Positions 32,172-44,334 of a stretch of 64,000 nt of DNA are shown piece after piece. The first letter of the stretch is position 1. Each line of letters begins with the position of its first letter. The notes beneath the pieces were generated by a model, which made no database searches, was not told where the DNA came from, and was given only the letters and a program-made list of their open reading frames with translations. The stretch is from Moniliella sp. 'wahieum' (Eukaryota; Basidiomycota; Moniliellomycetes; Moniliellales; Moniliellaceae). A program made the translations under genes and the position numbers. The stretch is taken from NCBI GenBank assembly GCA_003971905.1, contig RSEE01000011.1, positions 868,001-932,000 of the forward strand, in the 5' to 3' direction.

Positions 32172-34555
32172 ATGCCTGCTCCCCAACCCGCCCGCGGCGG
32201 GCACGCCGAGCCCCGCGGCCATCGTCCTCCACGCCCCTCCTCCTCTGCCGATCTCTCGCTCAGCATCAAGCCCCGCCTCAGCGAGGCCGCCGCCTACCTC
32301 TCTCCCTTTGCCACGGCCGCTACCCAGTCCGAGTCGGCGCTGCGCGAGGGCCAGCAGGCCGAGACGAATCGGCTCCTGGCCGACCTGGCTCCTCATATTA
32401 TGCATCCTCGCACTCTCCAGGCTGCTGCTAGCGCCAGCGCCTCCATCGCCACTGCCCGTTCCGCCGTCGACCCTACCATGGCCATGATCCTGGGCCGTCC
32501 AGTGCCGGTCTTCGTATCGTCAACCCTGGCCGTGCCTTACTCTCGCTTCCGCCAGATGGTCAAGAACGGGCCCATCACGTCTTCTGACCTCCGCTGGCCG
32601 AGACCAGCAACCAGATCCTCCTCTCTGCCACCTTGGGGGCGATCTGGACCAAGAACCGGCCGGCATCGCGGCCGACGTGTCTCTCTTGCGTGGCTTCCAG
32701 GCCACCGTGCCCTCGGCCCTGGATGGTCGCAGCCGCCGGCGGAAAGCGCGTGGGCGCGATGCCCCGCATTTGGGGTTGCTCGAGGCTGGCAACACGGCCC
32801 GGGGGCTTTGACCGACCAACCAGCGAGCGTTCGTTGGAGACCCTGATCGCCAAGGACGAGCGCAAAGTGCGCAGGGCCACACGCGCCAGCGCAACGTCCC
32901 TCTTGGCGTCGATGAGCTCCAAGCTCAACTGGACGAAATTGCGCTAGACAAGGAGAATCTCGGGGTGCGGAGGGTACGTGTAACTTGCTTTTGTTGTTTG
33001 TTGGTTGCTGGAACTCCGGGCGAACAACTAACCGCTTCTGTGCTACCTGACAGAGACTCGTCACCGACGACATGGACGCAGTTACCGCCAAAATTCATGA
33101 GCTGGAACAGATCAAGAAGAACTTACAGCGGGCCTGTTGCGCTTGCAAGAAGATGAACTCGAACTGAATGAGGAACAGAGGGCTGTGTCGGACGCGCTGG
33201 CACTGCAACGCTACCATACCTCAATGCCCGGTGGTGGGTTGTTGGGATCCTCAGAAGGAGTACGGCCTGCCTCGATGCGGCCCAATAAACGCAGTCATGC
33301 ACCCCTGTTCCTCCCCTCGGAGCATGACGATCTGCCTCGTGGAGTTGCATTTATGACCCTCTCGGGCCACACGGCGCCTGTTACGTCGCTGGACTTTTCC
33401 GAGCCGTATGGCACGTTGGTGTCGGCGGCGCTGACGATACCGTGCGGGTATGGGACTTGACTCGGGGAGACGAAGTGGGCCGGCTGCGTGGACACAGCGG
33501 TGCGTATCTCCAGCTTGATGCGTGGTGAATGTAGGAGACTAACTTGTTTGGCTAATGGTAGGGTCGGTCAAGTGCCTTCAGGTGGAGGATGAGTTGTGCA
33601 TTACGGGTGGTAACGAAGCCACTCTGCGTTTATGGGATCTGAGGCGAGTGGAGGACCACGAAATCTGGTTGCAGCTCCAGCGAAATGGGAGTATGGAGCC
33701 AGGGCGAGAGCGAGATGCACTGGACGAACAGCCGGATACCTCCTCCAACGCCCCAACCCCAGTTGAAGATGGTGAGGAGCGAACGGACCCTTGTCTCAAG
33801 GCGCTGGAGGGCCATAGCAAGGCGGTGACCGCGCTTTATCTGGACGATACCTGTCTCGTGTCGGGTGCGTCCGACAAGACGCTGCGGCAGTGGGACCTGA
33901 ACACGGGACAGTGTGTTCTGACCATGGACATTCTATGGGCGATCAACAATCCCGGCTCAATGCAAGCTTGGGCGGGAACAAACGTATGGCTACCGATCCC
34001 TTAACAAGCGCAGGCCCAACATTACCTCCCACCCTCAACTTGCAAGCGCTTACCGGCAACTTTTCCTACCCTTCTCCTCCTCTGGCAGACGGAAGCTGGG
34101 ACATGTATCAAGACTTTGTGGGTGCAGTCCAGTTCTGGGGGTACGCTCTGGCGTCGGGCTCGGCAGATGGGGCGGTACGGATGTGGGACATGCGCACGGG
34201 CCAGGCGCACCGCACCCTGCTCGGTCATTCTGCTCCCGTCACAACGCTGCAGTTTGACGAGACGCATGTCGTCTCGGGGAGTCTGGACAGCACCATCAAG
34301 ATCTGGGACTTGCGTACGGGTTCGGTGTGCGAGACGATCCGGTTCGATTACCCGGTCTCGTCGCTCCAATTTGACACGCGCAAGATTGTCGCGGCAACGG
34401 GGGAGAATGGGGTGAAGGTGTTCAACCGCGTGTCGATGGAGACGAGCTCCTTGACGCTCAATGGCCATACAGCGCCAGTGGAGAAAGTGCGCTACATGGA
34501 CTCGTATGCTGCGTCGGGCGGGCGTGACCACCAGGTGAAGATCTGGTCGCTTTGA
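32172..34555 (+). CDS. Mdv1/Caf4-like mitochondrial division WD40 protein
   Basis: Mdv1 and Caf4 bridge the outer-membrane receptor Fis1 and the dynamin Dnm1 in mitochondrial fission. The N-terminal part carries helical segments and [21 protein letters not shown] coiled-coil follows ([19 protein letters not shown], then [18 protein letters not shown] after an intron at about 32975-33053, then [12 protein letters not shown]). WD40 blades begin [16 protein letters not shown] and include [60 protein letters not shown], and close with [17 protein letters not shown], the usual family ending. A second intron lies near 33503-33561. A Ser/Pro acidic insert separates blades 2 and 3, typical of Mdv1. 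Several frame breaks (near 32640, 32870, 33125, 33430, 33930). The start is uncertain. Confidence 0.87.
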
Positions 34556-34898
34556 TCCCCTCCTTTTCTCGTCTGGCCCTCTGTGTGCAGAGGGACCAGT
34601 TGTTGTGCCTGTACACGGATCGAAACGGACTGCCTGCCCAGCCCAGCGCCGAAGCGGAGACCCAGCGGTCGGTCGCCCCTTCTGGATCGCAGAGGCATTC
34701 GCACGGCTGCACCTTCTGCCTCGTTAGTATTCTTGCCCTTTGTACACCACCTGCTCTTGATCCCAGCAGGAACACAATCCATATGCATCGACCATCCACC
34801 ATCCCACCCTGCCAGCCATCTAGCCCCTCGTCCGTCCGCCTGCCCAGTTCCAGCCGAGGAAACGAACAAGGAGCCGAACGACATGGGGCGCCTGAGCG

Positions 34899-34907
34899 GT
34901 CACGTGA
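34899..34907. promoter_or_regulatory. E-box GTCACGTGA
   Basis: Palindromic TCACGTGA core, 96 bp before the ATG of the OB-fold-like gene. Confidence 0.45.
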
Positions 34908-35002
34908 TGCGCCCAGGCCGGCCCTAACCTCCCCGGCCACTTTAACACCCTGGGTACTCAACACGCCTGGCTTGGGCTCGCTGCCCTCCATCTCTGCTCG
35001 GC

Positions 35003-36871
35003 ATGGCCCCCGACCCACTCCCACCTGCCTTGGACGGCAACGGGCGCTACATTGTGTTTCTGATGCCTTCCCCGCGCCGAGTCCGCGCTGATCTGGCCGC
35101 AGCCGCAACTACCACCGACTGGGCCTGGACCGACGCTCTTCTGCCTCTGCACCCACCCGTACCACAGGCCCTCCCGACCCAAGAGGACGCGAGGAAGCGG
35201 CGCCGGATCCTCGCATCACCCGAGCCCCGCTGCCGTCCCTCCCCCCCTTCGCCACACATACTGGACCCCACACCTCGGCTATCGCAGAGCACCCTCCCGC
35301 CCCCCCGCGTCCCCATCGCTCCTACTTCTTCGTCTGGACCATTAGGCCCAAGCTTGGAACAGAGGCACCAGGCTCCGCCCCGGCCCTCCCTGGTGATCTA
35401 GGGAACCACCTCAATAGAGATTCGGATGGGCAGAGTACAGCCGATCCTCTCGAGGCGTCCCTCGATGCCCATCGCACATCTCGCTTCGCCCTTGCCCACC
35501 GATCCATGACCCTCTCTTGGCCCCCGACACTCCTTCCACCCCCGAACTTTCCATCTTGGCCGCCGAATCTCCTCCATTACGGACACGGCACGAAGATGTA
35601 TATGGTTCAATTGGGGGCCCGGGTGTGAGCGACGTAGCTGGATCTCTAACTGTGCCGCCACCGAAGAAGGCTACCCACCCACGATCGGGTCGTCCTGGGC
35701 CCGACCTTACGGCGTTTGCTTCTGCGCCCGATGCGACCGGAACCGAATCAGGTGTTTCCGCGCTGCACCTTCCCTCCCAACCACTCCGGTTCCGCATTGT
35801 ACCCACCCTGCTCACTGTGTCCGAGGTGGTTCGCAAGGCGGTGCACTTGTTCCCCGCTCGGTACCGCAATGCGCCCGGGTCCCCAGCGCATTTGGGGGTC
35901 TGGGCGCCGATGCGCCCGGGCGTTGCCCCCGACATTTGATCTGCTTGGTCTTGTGCACCACGTTGGACCGCTGCAAGCCAACCCCTTTCCGGCGTGGAAA
36001 ACGAGTGGGATTGGCGCCCAAAGCACGTGCGAAGAGATGGCGCAGTTGGTCCTCGTCGACCCGACCGGCCCTTTGCTCACTGTGGAGTTGCATGGAACCC
36101 TGGCGCGTGACTGGGCCGGCCAAGAGGTAGATTCAAGCGATCGCGCGTTTCCTACCCTAGCCCTGGCCCATCCGCCCTTCCTGCCCGTCCCACCCGCTCT
36201 GTCTCTCCCAGCCAGGGCGGACGCGCCTGCGTCCCGCTGCTACTCGAGCACCGAGACGAGCGAAGAGGGCACTCGGGCCACCGTTCGGGCCATGCCAGAC
36301 CGAGTCGTAGGGACGGTGGCAGTGCGCCCACAGCAGGCGAGTTTACCATGGGTTGTTGGATACGGCACCAGCTGGTGCAGATGCTAAGGTGGGGCGAGGT
36401 GTCCAGCTACGCGCCCCATTGTCCCCGCACAGTATGCCCCCGCGTGCCCAACGTCTCCAGCCCGGGGATGTGGTGCACCTAGGCCACTTGACCCTCTGGC
36501 CGCTGCACCCCGGAAACTGATGGCAGGTGGGTATGGGATGGGATCGCGGCCCGTGCGGTTCCTTGGGCTGCGCCGGGCCAGGGAAAGGTAGGAGCGGAGC
36601 GAGTGTGGAACTGTGTCATCGGTCTAAGGTGGGTCGGGACCGAGTCGCCTTCGACCCGGCGTTGGCTCAGCTCGATGCGCGTTATGCCCGGGGTTTTGTC
36701 TTTGGCCCAGGCAGCTACACAACAGGGGCTCCTATAGACTCCCAAGCTCCTGAACCTGACTGCATGACCGTGAGACGGGAAGGGGGTGGTCAAACGGGAA
36801 TTCATGCGGGGGGCAGAACTACCAAGAAAATCAAGTCCGTCGTAGTCCTGATGCAGGCCCGCCTCGACTGA
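35003..36871 (+). CDS. OB-fold-like protein, possibly single-strand DNA binding
   Basis: The ATG at 35003 opens MAPDPLPPALDGNGRYIVFL, followed by a long Pro/Ser-rich, poorly conserved region. A structured part begins RFRIVPTLLTVSEVVRKAV. Next come FDLLGLVHHVGPL, QLVLVDPTGPLLTVELHGTL and ARDWAG, then LQPGDVVHLGHLTLWPL. The order (D..G.V..VG / L.L.D..G..L.V.L.G..A / L..GDVV.L..L.L) is that of an OB fold in RPA1-like and POT1-like proteins. Similarity is to the fold pattern, not to a named protein. The C-terminus is basic (TTKKIKSV). Frame changes near 35400, 35930, 36390 and 36520 split it into open pieces. It ends 4 bp from the stop of the opposing GOST gene, so transcripts must overlap. It could instead be an unrelated beta-barrel protein. 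Confidence 0.5.
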
Positions 36872-36875
36872 TCAA

Positions 36876-38899
36876 TTAATCGTGTTTCTTCCTAAGATCA
36901 CCCGACGGCAGGTCTTTGGCAATGTCCGAGAACCCATCGTCGTCCTCGTCATCGGAGGAGGAGGTAAACAGGCCCTTACGCTCGGCCGCCGTGCCTTCGT
37001 ACGCCTTCACGGGACCAGCATGGATCGTTGAACTGTCATCCTCAGCAGATGCACGTACTTTCGACGAGCCTCTCCTCGTCATCGTCCCCCTCACCAATGG
37101 TAAAGGCGTCCCCACTGTCGTGGAGCACTGGAGAAGGAGCGGAAGGTCCCTGGGGTGCGGGTGCGCGGGGCGCTGACTCCTCTAGGGGTGGTGGTAGAGA
37201 GCCCGTGCGGCAGTTGCCGCTTGGGCACGAGGACATCAAGACCAGCTTGCTCCTCCGCTGCTCGTCCCAGGCACCAAAGAGACCGGAGAAGAAACCTTGG
37301 TTCGACTGCGCCCCCTGGGGTTGGTGGTCCTCTCTCCTCTCCATCGTCTGGGTGGGCAAACTCGTTGATCTCATAGTCATCGGCGCACCCAGATCGTCGG
37401 TCGCCACTTCATCCGACATGGACAAACGCAAGTTCTGTCCTGTTGGGCGCCACAGATACGCGATCCCCATAAAGGCCACAAGGTACAAGATGGAAAGCCA
37501 GCGTCGAGCATGAACCAGCGGTAGGTCCATGTCCCGGGTCCGAATTCGCCCCCCGCTGGCCAAACACAATGCCAGCAACTAAAGTAGACCATTATCGACA
37601 CGGCCGTGCCCACAAGAGAGACGATGGAGCTTGGTAAACATTGCTGTTTGAATGTCTGGCGTCGACGTTCGAGCGTAGCGATGGTCGAGGTGAGTGCATG
37701 GAGAATCCAGAGCAAAAACACGGCCAGGGTCAGGGCGAGGGGCAAGATGAAGAGGAGCGGCCAAGTGGTGGAGGATTCAGTGAGGAGCATGATGATCCCG
37801 ATCGTGTAGAGCATACCACAGATGAAGTGAGCCAGGCCCAAGGCCTGGGCACGGCGCATAATGGGGCCCAAGCTGGGGCGCACCACGCCGTACCCGAGAG
37901 AAACCACCAGTAGCAAAAACAGCGACAGCGTCGTCTTGGCTGCTCCATCAGCGTGCCGTCAAAGCAAGTAGAGCGCGCAGGGCGGCCGTCTCACCTGCGT
38001 GCCCGGGAAGGACAGCGCGCATATGCCAGTAGTCGATTGCGTGGGTGTTCTGGTACCGTAAGTATCCCCACTGGATGGCCATGTCAACCACAAGAAAGAC
38101 CATAATGGCCGAAATCATGTGCTGGATGGGCAGCAGCTCGTCCTGATGCACAAAGCACAAGTAGCCCCAGCCGCCGGCCATCAGGGCATACCAACAGTCA
38201 TCCAAAAGTAAAAGCCAAGTTTGGGATACTCGGCAGCAGGCAAGGTGCCCTCGAATTTGTTCTCAAAGTGCACCAGGCCACTGAAGGGAGCATCCATATC
38301 GGCCTCGGCCAAGCCGGGGTTGCCATCCGCCCGCGCCACTGTGACAGCGCCGACGCAGTAGTACCCCTTTTTGGACACCTCGTAGTGCTACAAACCGAGA
38401 CGGGGGAGGGGTAAGCGGGTGCGCTCAGCACAGGCGCAGGTGGGGGAAACGGCACACACAATAGGTTCAGGCACCTGTTGAGGACTGACTGCGACCAGGT
38501 GGCGGGAGAAGGAGCCATTGTCAGGGGCGATCCATTGCCCACGTCGGATGGGGGACAGAGCTGGCTGGCAATGGCCGAAGGGTTGCAAATGTACTCGGTG
38601 CGGGTGAAGGTGAAGACAGGGGCGGCCAGCTGGTTGCCCGCATCGGTGGCAGGGGTGATGGCAGAGCGGGCGCCGAGGCGGGCAAAGTCGGACCACTCGT
38701 AGATGATGACGGCGTTGGCGTCGCTGTCGGCGGGGGAGAAGGTGAGGGAGATGTGGTGTTGTTGCCCGGCCCACATGCCACTGCATGTCTGGAGGAGGCC
38801 GTCGTCATGGCTGACACGCACGTCGAATGCGTGCGCGACGCCGACGAGGGCTGCGGCGGCGAGGAGGAGCCGCAGGGCGTGGTGCGCAGACCAGCGCAT
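36876..38899 (-). CDS. GOST-family seven-transmembrane protein (Ptm1/lung 7-TM receptor like)
   Basis: The ATG at 38899 opens a signal peptide (LRLLLAAAALVGVAHAFDVR). A luminal domain with Cys residues follows (LLQTCSGMWAGQQHHISLTF, GYYCVGAVTVARADG), then LGFYFWMTVGYALMAGGWGY and membrane segments. The family marker LSLFLLLVVSLGYGVVRPSL lies after intron 37940-37994 (55 nt); the first intron is 38388-38474 (87 nt). Further helices lead to an acidic, Ser-rich cytosolic tail ending SDIAKDLPSGDLRKKHD. GOST proteins sit in Golgi/endosomal membranes and are thought to chaperone or sort cargo. Frame breaks lie near 38195 (a T missing in the first helix), near 37500 and near 37060. The intron 1 phase also does not fit exactly. 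Divergent from the TLDc gene (290 bp). Confidence 0.86.
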
Positions 38900-39189
38900 G
38901 GAGCGAGGCTGTCGGATGGCTGCGGTCGACGCCGGCGGGCTGGAGGCGGAGCGAAGGGCAGCTGTTCAGACCGAGCGGAAAGCGCAGCCAATCAATCGGC
39001 AGCCATCGCCAACTAGGGCATCCCTGTTACGTCAGATGGCCCGCCCTCGTATAAGACTGGCTCCCACCCTGGTCGTGCGCGACGGCAGCCACGATCACAA
39101 AGACGAATCTTTGCATCAGCAACCCACCGATCCATGGCCTAACTAACCACACACGCCCTCCCCTCTCCCTTCGCCTCCCCTGCCTCGCT

Positions 39190-41327
39190 ATGCCCCCATC
39201 GCCCACGCCGGCAACCAGGACGGCGGCCGTGCCATCCGCCCCGCCGTCCGCGTCCAGCCCATCTTGCGCATCACCCTCCCATGTGGCGTGTCGAACAGCG
39301 GTGCGCTGCTGCTGCTCCTCCTCCTCCTGCCGACGCCGCCGTGGCTGCCGTGCCTTCGCCCTCCACCAGTCCCCCCGCCACCCGCGTCACCCGAACTGCG
39401 CCGCTTCCCGCCCACGCGCCGCGCCGCTCGCGCCCGTTCCAAGCGCAGCCACACCCAGTCGGGTTATCCGGCATGGGACCGCCATCGCTCGTCGCTCAAG
39501 CTGCTCCAGGAAGAAGCCAAAGTGCTGGGCCTCATGCGCCCCAGCCCGGCTCCCCCCCAGGCCGACATGCACCAAGTGCGGTACGAACCCCACTATGCCT
39601 CGTCTCTTCCATCCATGCATGCCTCCCACCCCCCGCCAGCCGCCCGCTCGGGCCGGTCGAGCGATAAGGCCCACTCTGATCTGGTCCACAGCCTGACTGC
39701 CCTAGCCGAGCAAGGCAAGCCAGATCCCTCGTCCCAGCGGCGGTCCTGGCGAGGCATCGTATTCCATGAGGCCGCGAACGATCCGCATCCTGCTCCTGAA
39801 ACGAATCACAACACTCCCTGGGCCAAGGCCAAAGAAGGAAAATCATCGCCACGTCCCATCCCTGCCTTGGCCCGTTCCTACACAGAGGGATGCATGCCCT
39901 CCGCTTCACCGCCGCCATCGCCCTGGTCTAAGATCCGTCAGCGCCTCGGATCTTTCTCCCACGCCAACGGAGGGGGCGATCAAGAGGATTCGTCTCAATT
40001 TATGGGGTCTGGGTGGGGGGGACGTCACCGCCGTAGCCCATCTGTTGGAAACGACAGTGGCTTCTCCGGCTATGCCGGAAGCACGCCTCCGTACGAACGC
40101 CGTCGCTCCGTCTCCGAAGCCTCGCCTAATTTCCCACGCACACCCTCGAGCGAATTGGGGATCACCCCCATCCGGGTTTGGAAAGTCTTTCCATCGTCAA
40201 AGCACGCTTCCCATCAATGGCGCGCCGGGCTTCAATCCCCGAAACGAGGGGCGCTAGGGGGCGCGACGGCTGCCGTATGGGCGGCCCAGGAACTTGCCCG
40301 CTCTGCACAACGCAAGCGAGGCATTCCCGTCAAGCTCGTGGGGCGTACGACGGATGAAGGTTCATCTGAACCGGGTGCTGGCGACGCTAAATCAGACGTA
40401 AAGGGTGTGGTGAGCGCCTCCCTCGCTGCGCATCTTCAAGCTCGATTGCCTCCCCGACTGCGGTTGGGAGACAAGTGGCAGTTGATCTACAGTTTGGACC
40501 AGCATGGAGTCAGCTTAAAGACAATGTATGCCTTGGCAGACAAGTTTTTTGCCTACGCTCCCGCTCGGGACACGTTCGAAAATACCCCGGGTCCCTTTGC
40601 TCTCTTGGACAAGGAACTGGCTTCTCATGTGCAGGGTGCGGTGCCGACGTTATCTACTTCTCCCTCTCCCTCGGCCCAAGAGGACGACCGTCCTGTCTTG
40701 ACAAGACACGGGACGGAACCTATCTACCCATCTGCTAGTCTCCACGCTCCTGCTCACCCCCATCCTAGTGCCCCACCCACCACTTCATCACCACACACCC
40801 ACCATCCTCACCTGGGCGCCATGACGAACCGCAACGATGCCGGTCTGGTGCTTGCGATTCGAGATATGGAAGGGCACGTATTCGGCGCCTACCTCCACAC
40901 CCACCTCCACATCCAGTCGCACTACTATGGGTCCGGAGAAAGTTTTCTCTGGAAGGCTGTGCCCACACCAGCAGACACGACCGATCCTCAACCCGAGGCT
41001 GAGGGAGAAGGCGAAGGCGAAAGCGAAGGCGAAGGTGGCGAACGGCTGGTGGTCTACCCTTGGACTGGTCAGAACGACTTTATCGTCCTGTCCGAAGCCC
41101 GCTTTCTCAGCATCGGTTTCGGTGCGTCGTCCAAGAGCCAAGGAGGGTACGGTCTGTGGCTCGACGATGCATTTGCACGAGGCTCGTCAGCACGGTGTGC
41201 AACATTTGACAATGACATTTTGTGTTCACCCGCCGTACCTACCTTTCCCTTGCGGCCGGGAGGCAAGGAGGAGGAATACTTTGAGTGCTTTCAAGTGGAA
41301 CTTTGGGCGGTGGGACTGTCCTCTTGA
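39190..41327 (+). CDS. TLDc-domain protein (OXR1/Rtc5 group)
   Basis: The frame is open from before 39264 to TGA at 41327, about 690 residues. The N-terminal half is Ser/Pro/Arg-rich and disordered. The C-terminal TLDc domain is clear: LPPRLRLGDKWQLIYSLDQH, SLKTMYALADKF, AGLVLAIRDMEGHVFGAYL, GSGESFLWKA, VYPWTGQNDFIVLSEARFLS, IGFGASSKSQGGYGLWLDDA, ARCATFDNDILC and FECFQVELWAVG at the end. The domain is split by a His/Pro-rich and a Glu/Gly-rich insert. TLDc proteins protect against oxidative stress or regulate the V-ATPase (Rtc5, Oxr1 in yeast). No break falls in the domain. The ATG at 39190 is in a different frame from the body, so one base is probably missing in the first 200 bp. Confidence 0.87.
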
Positions 41328-41445
41328 TATACACAACCTCCCATGCCCCGATACCGATGTCTGTGGGTGCAGTACCTCTCCCCCTCTGGGCGAGTTTTGC
41401 TTCCTCCCATCCCCGTCATGTGCATCATGCCTTTTACTCCAGTGC

Positions 41446-41900
41446 TATTTCTGTTTTTTCATGTACTCCTTATTTCTCTGTACCGTTACCTGCCTTGCTC
41501 GTCTTCATGCATTCACTACATTATTGTGTTGAGACGAGGCTTTCGACGGCCCTCGAGTATAATCTCGATGAGATGGCGCCACTCAACGTCTTACCGGTGA
41601 GCAAGCTTCGGAGTAGCCAGACCTGCTGGTGTATAATAAGTGCGGTACTGATACGAACATCTCGTATAAAGGCACAGATGGAGCCGGAGGTTCGCAAAAA
41701 TCATCACGGCTTATACAGTCCCGCATTCTATGAGCGCAAAGCCAACAATAATGAACATCAATATCAGTTCGAAAGGTAAGGAGACATATCCCTTTGGGCG
41801 AGATGACTGCCTCGAGCCCAGGGTTGAAGAAGGATATGCGAAAGGAAGATGAGAACCACTGATAAGAACCAGAGGTTTTTGTTTGCACCTTTTTTTTCTT
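41446..41900. repeat. Dispersed repeat R2, copy A
   Basis: Blocks shared with 44335-44720: an ACTCCTTATTTCTCTG block at the left, a block around TTCGCAAAAATCA, then CATTCTATGAGC, a GGGCGAGA.GA block, TTGAAGAA and GATAAGAACCA, ending in TTTTTGTTTGC plus a T-rich tract. Estimated identity 70-75% by eye, best in 41690-41890. The right part overlaps the 3' end of the minus-strand RVxF gene. Confidence 0.65.
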
Positions 41901-42911
41901 TTTGCTCAGGCACAGATGCATGAGCAGGCCAGGTGGGTGGATGAGAGGATGTGAGAGCCAACTTATGGGCTCGATACAACCTCCTCGTCCACATCTCGCA
42001 CGAAAAAGGGCCCAGATGGGGGGCTGAAAAGCGATGGGACGGGGGAGAGAAGGGGAGGTCAAAGGCACTGTCCACTGCACCGTCCTCCTGCTCGTCCCCG
42101 TTGTCTCCAACATCCATCAGCACGTCGAACAGAGATGTGGGGCTGTGGGGATCAGGGGGTGCTTCTTCGTCGTTGGCCGGTTCTTGCTCTTCATCCGACG
42201 AGTCGTACTCATAGCTCGAGAGACCGGGCCACGTTTCGGACCGGATCAGGCTCAGCTCTTGCTCCAGCAGGCCAATTGCCATGTCGAGGCGGAAGTTGAA
42301 GCGTTCTTCACGCTTATGCTCCTTCTTTGCCTTTTTGACCTGCTCTTCTTGCGTCATTGTTACCCCCAGCTGGGCAGTTTGCTTTGCCGGCTGGTAGCGG
42401 AAGAGAGTGCGGAGCTTTGACGTCCACTTGGGCACGGTGCGGTGGTGGCGGCTGCGGCTCCCAGCGGTGTTTTCCATCGTATCCTTATCCTTAGGAAGGG
42501 AGGAAAAGTGAACGCGCTTGGCTGGGGGGGCTCGTCCGTCTGGTGCTCATCTTGCTCAGCCATGTGTGTTGATGAGCGCTTGGTCCCGGGGGGACGCCGA
42601 ATCTTCAGGCGCAGGGCTTGGATTAGGCCCCGGCGGCTGTTCCTTGTTGACGTCGGCGACTTGGTCCCGTGCGTCGAAGAAGGAAAAGCGGACTCGATTG
42701 GGAGGCCGGTCGGCACCTTGAGCTTCAATGCCATCCGCCTGCTCTTGGGCCGGTGGATCGAAAGAGGAAAAACGGACTCGCTTGGGAGTACGGGCAGCAC
42801 GTTGGACTTCAATGTCATCGCCCCCATGGGCTCACTGCGGCGTTTCATGCTGCTGCGAAGCGGAGCACCGCTGGCGTCGTTGCTGTGAGCTGCGTGGTTC
42901 GCGGCTGGCAT
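41764..42911 (-). CDS. Unrecognised protein with three RVxF (PP1-docking) repeats
   Basis: ATG 42911 opens MPAANHAAHSNDASG. Across three frames, which implies missing bases, the sequence carries RTPKRVRFSSFD, RPPNRVRFSFFD and PAKRVHFSSLPKD, separated by about 35-55 residues. RVxF is the docking motif that inserts into a groove of protein phosphatase 1, so this may be a PP1 regulator or scaffold (inference). After the third repeat come DTMENTAGSRSRHHRTVPKW, a charged helical region (EEQVKKAKKEHKREER, then FRLDMAIGLLEQELSLI), an acidic stretch (YEYDSSDEEQEPANDEE) and a C-terminus that enters repeat R2 and ends at 41764. I know no family with this order. The bounds of the C-terminal 60 residues are doubtful, because they are repeat sequence. 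A shorter gene starting at ATG 42477 is the alternative. Confidence 0.6.
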
Positions 42912-43358
42912 GGTCGATGCTTGAGCGGAGGAGGCGAGGACGGTGGGAAGGAAGATACGCGGCTGGAGAGGCGGATACGCTGTTGAAGAGACGGATACGG
43001 TGGTGGAGAGGAGGAGAAAGGTGGCGGGCAGGTGTGGGTACTTCTAAATGGATCGGGGGGTTGGGGTTGGGGTGCCATTTGGCCAAAAATAACCACATGA
43101 GATGGCGAAGTGCGGACAGAGAAGCGGGCCTGGTGCGTGTGATGCATGTGGCATGTGACATGTGATGTCTCGCCCATGTCAGACATCCCGATCGGACGCC
43201 TTGTGTCTTTGGGTGCGGGGGGTGGACATGGCAGGGGGACAGTGTTGCAGTTGATTGCGGGGGGTAGGCACTGGGCCACAAGACGGTTGTGCCGACGTCT
43301 GTCGGAGCATCGGTTTATCATGCATGATGTATGAGCAATGACGCAGATGTATCATCGG

Positions 43359-43408
43359 TCAGCGGTCAGCGGTCATGCCCTTCAAGCTTCAAGCTTCAAG
43401 CTTCATCA
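43359..43408. repeat. TCA-heptad run (TCAGCGG, TCAAGCT units)
   Basis: TCAGCGG twice, TCATGCCCT, then TCAAGCT three times and TCATCA. TCA falls every 7 nt (9 once). AAGCTTC units give overlapping HindIII-type palindromes. Confidence 0.8.
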
Positions 43409-44334
43409 TCGATCGTGGGAGCTTATATGCGCAGGCCAGGCAGGAAAGGCAGCCTCAGCTGCCTCAGCGCCTGGACACTGAGACCTAGTCTTGTCTGAGT
43501 GGAAGCTCAAATGAATCAGTGAGACCTGCCCTGGACTGCCACCCCGTCTCACGACCCTACTTGATCGTATTCATAATCCACAGTGAAGAAGAGGACAGGG
43601 GTGTCTATATACAAGGAAGAAAGGGGGGTACATACTTGAGACAAGTCGCATGGACCTGAGAATACTATATGGACAGGAGGAACTAACAGGGGATCGAAAT
43701 CGGGTTAAGGATTCAGTTCGCTTGGTGAAGAGATACATCACTAGGTGCGCGTCAGAGCCCCACAAATAAGCTGGTCGCCGTTTCACAGGGCCACAGGATG
43801 AAGTTACACGGATGTATGCTTGAAAATGGACCTCCTTTTATATTCAGACTCAGTAACTGAAGACAGTGCGTTTTGCATTTGGAGGATCTGTACGAAGATG
43901 GACGTCGAACAGCACGCTGCTGATGATTTCCAGAATCCCGGCTGTAATATCGGGCTATCAGTTTTGTTCATGCGCTTTTGAAAGAGCTTTCATGTACTCA
44001 ATTCCTGCAACAGAAATGGGTACCAGCACTCAGTTTGGAGCTTGAATATGGACATGGCCTAGTAATATCCACGATGAAGGGAAGTGTTGGGAAGTGTTTA
44101 TTGTTTTGAAGGCCCATAAAGGAATCATTTCTCCGGTACGAGAGAGGGAGAGGGCCCTGAATGCAGGACACGCCTTTCAGGATGTATATTTGGCGCTTTT
44201 GTGCTCGGGCTGGCTGTGTTTAGCTCGATTCTCCTCCTGGTCAATTTGTGCTTCCCTGCAGACGGCACACACTCTGATATCCGCCAAACCTCCGGCGTGG
44301 GCAAGGTAATATAGCACCAACTTTTATATATCTG

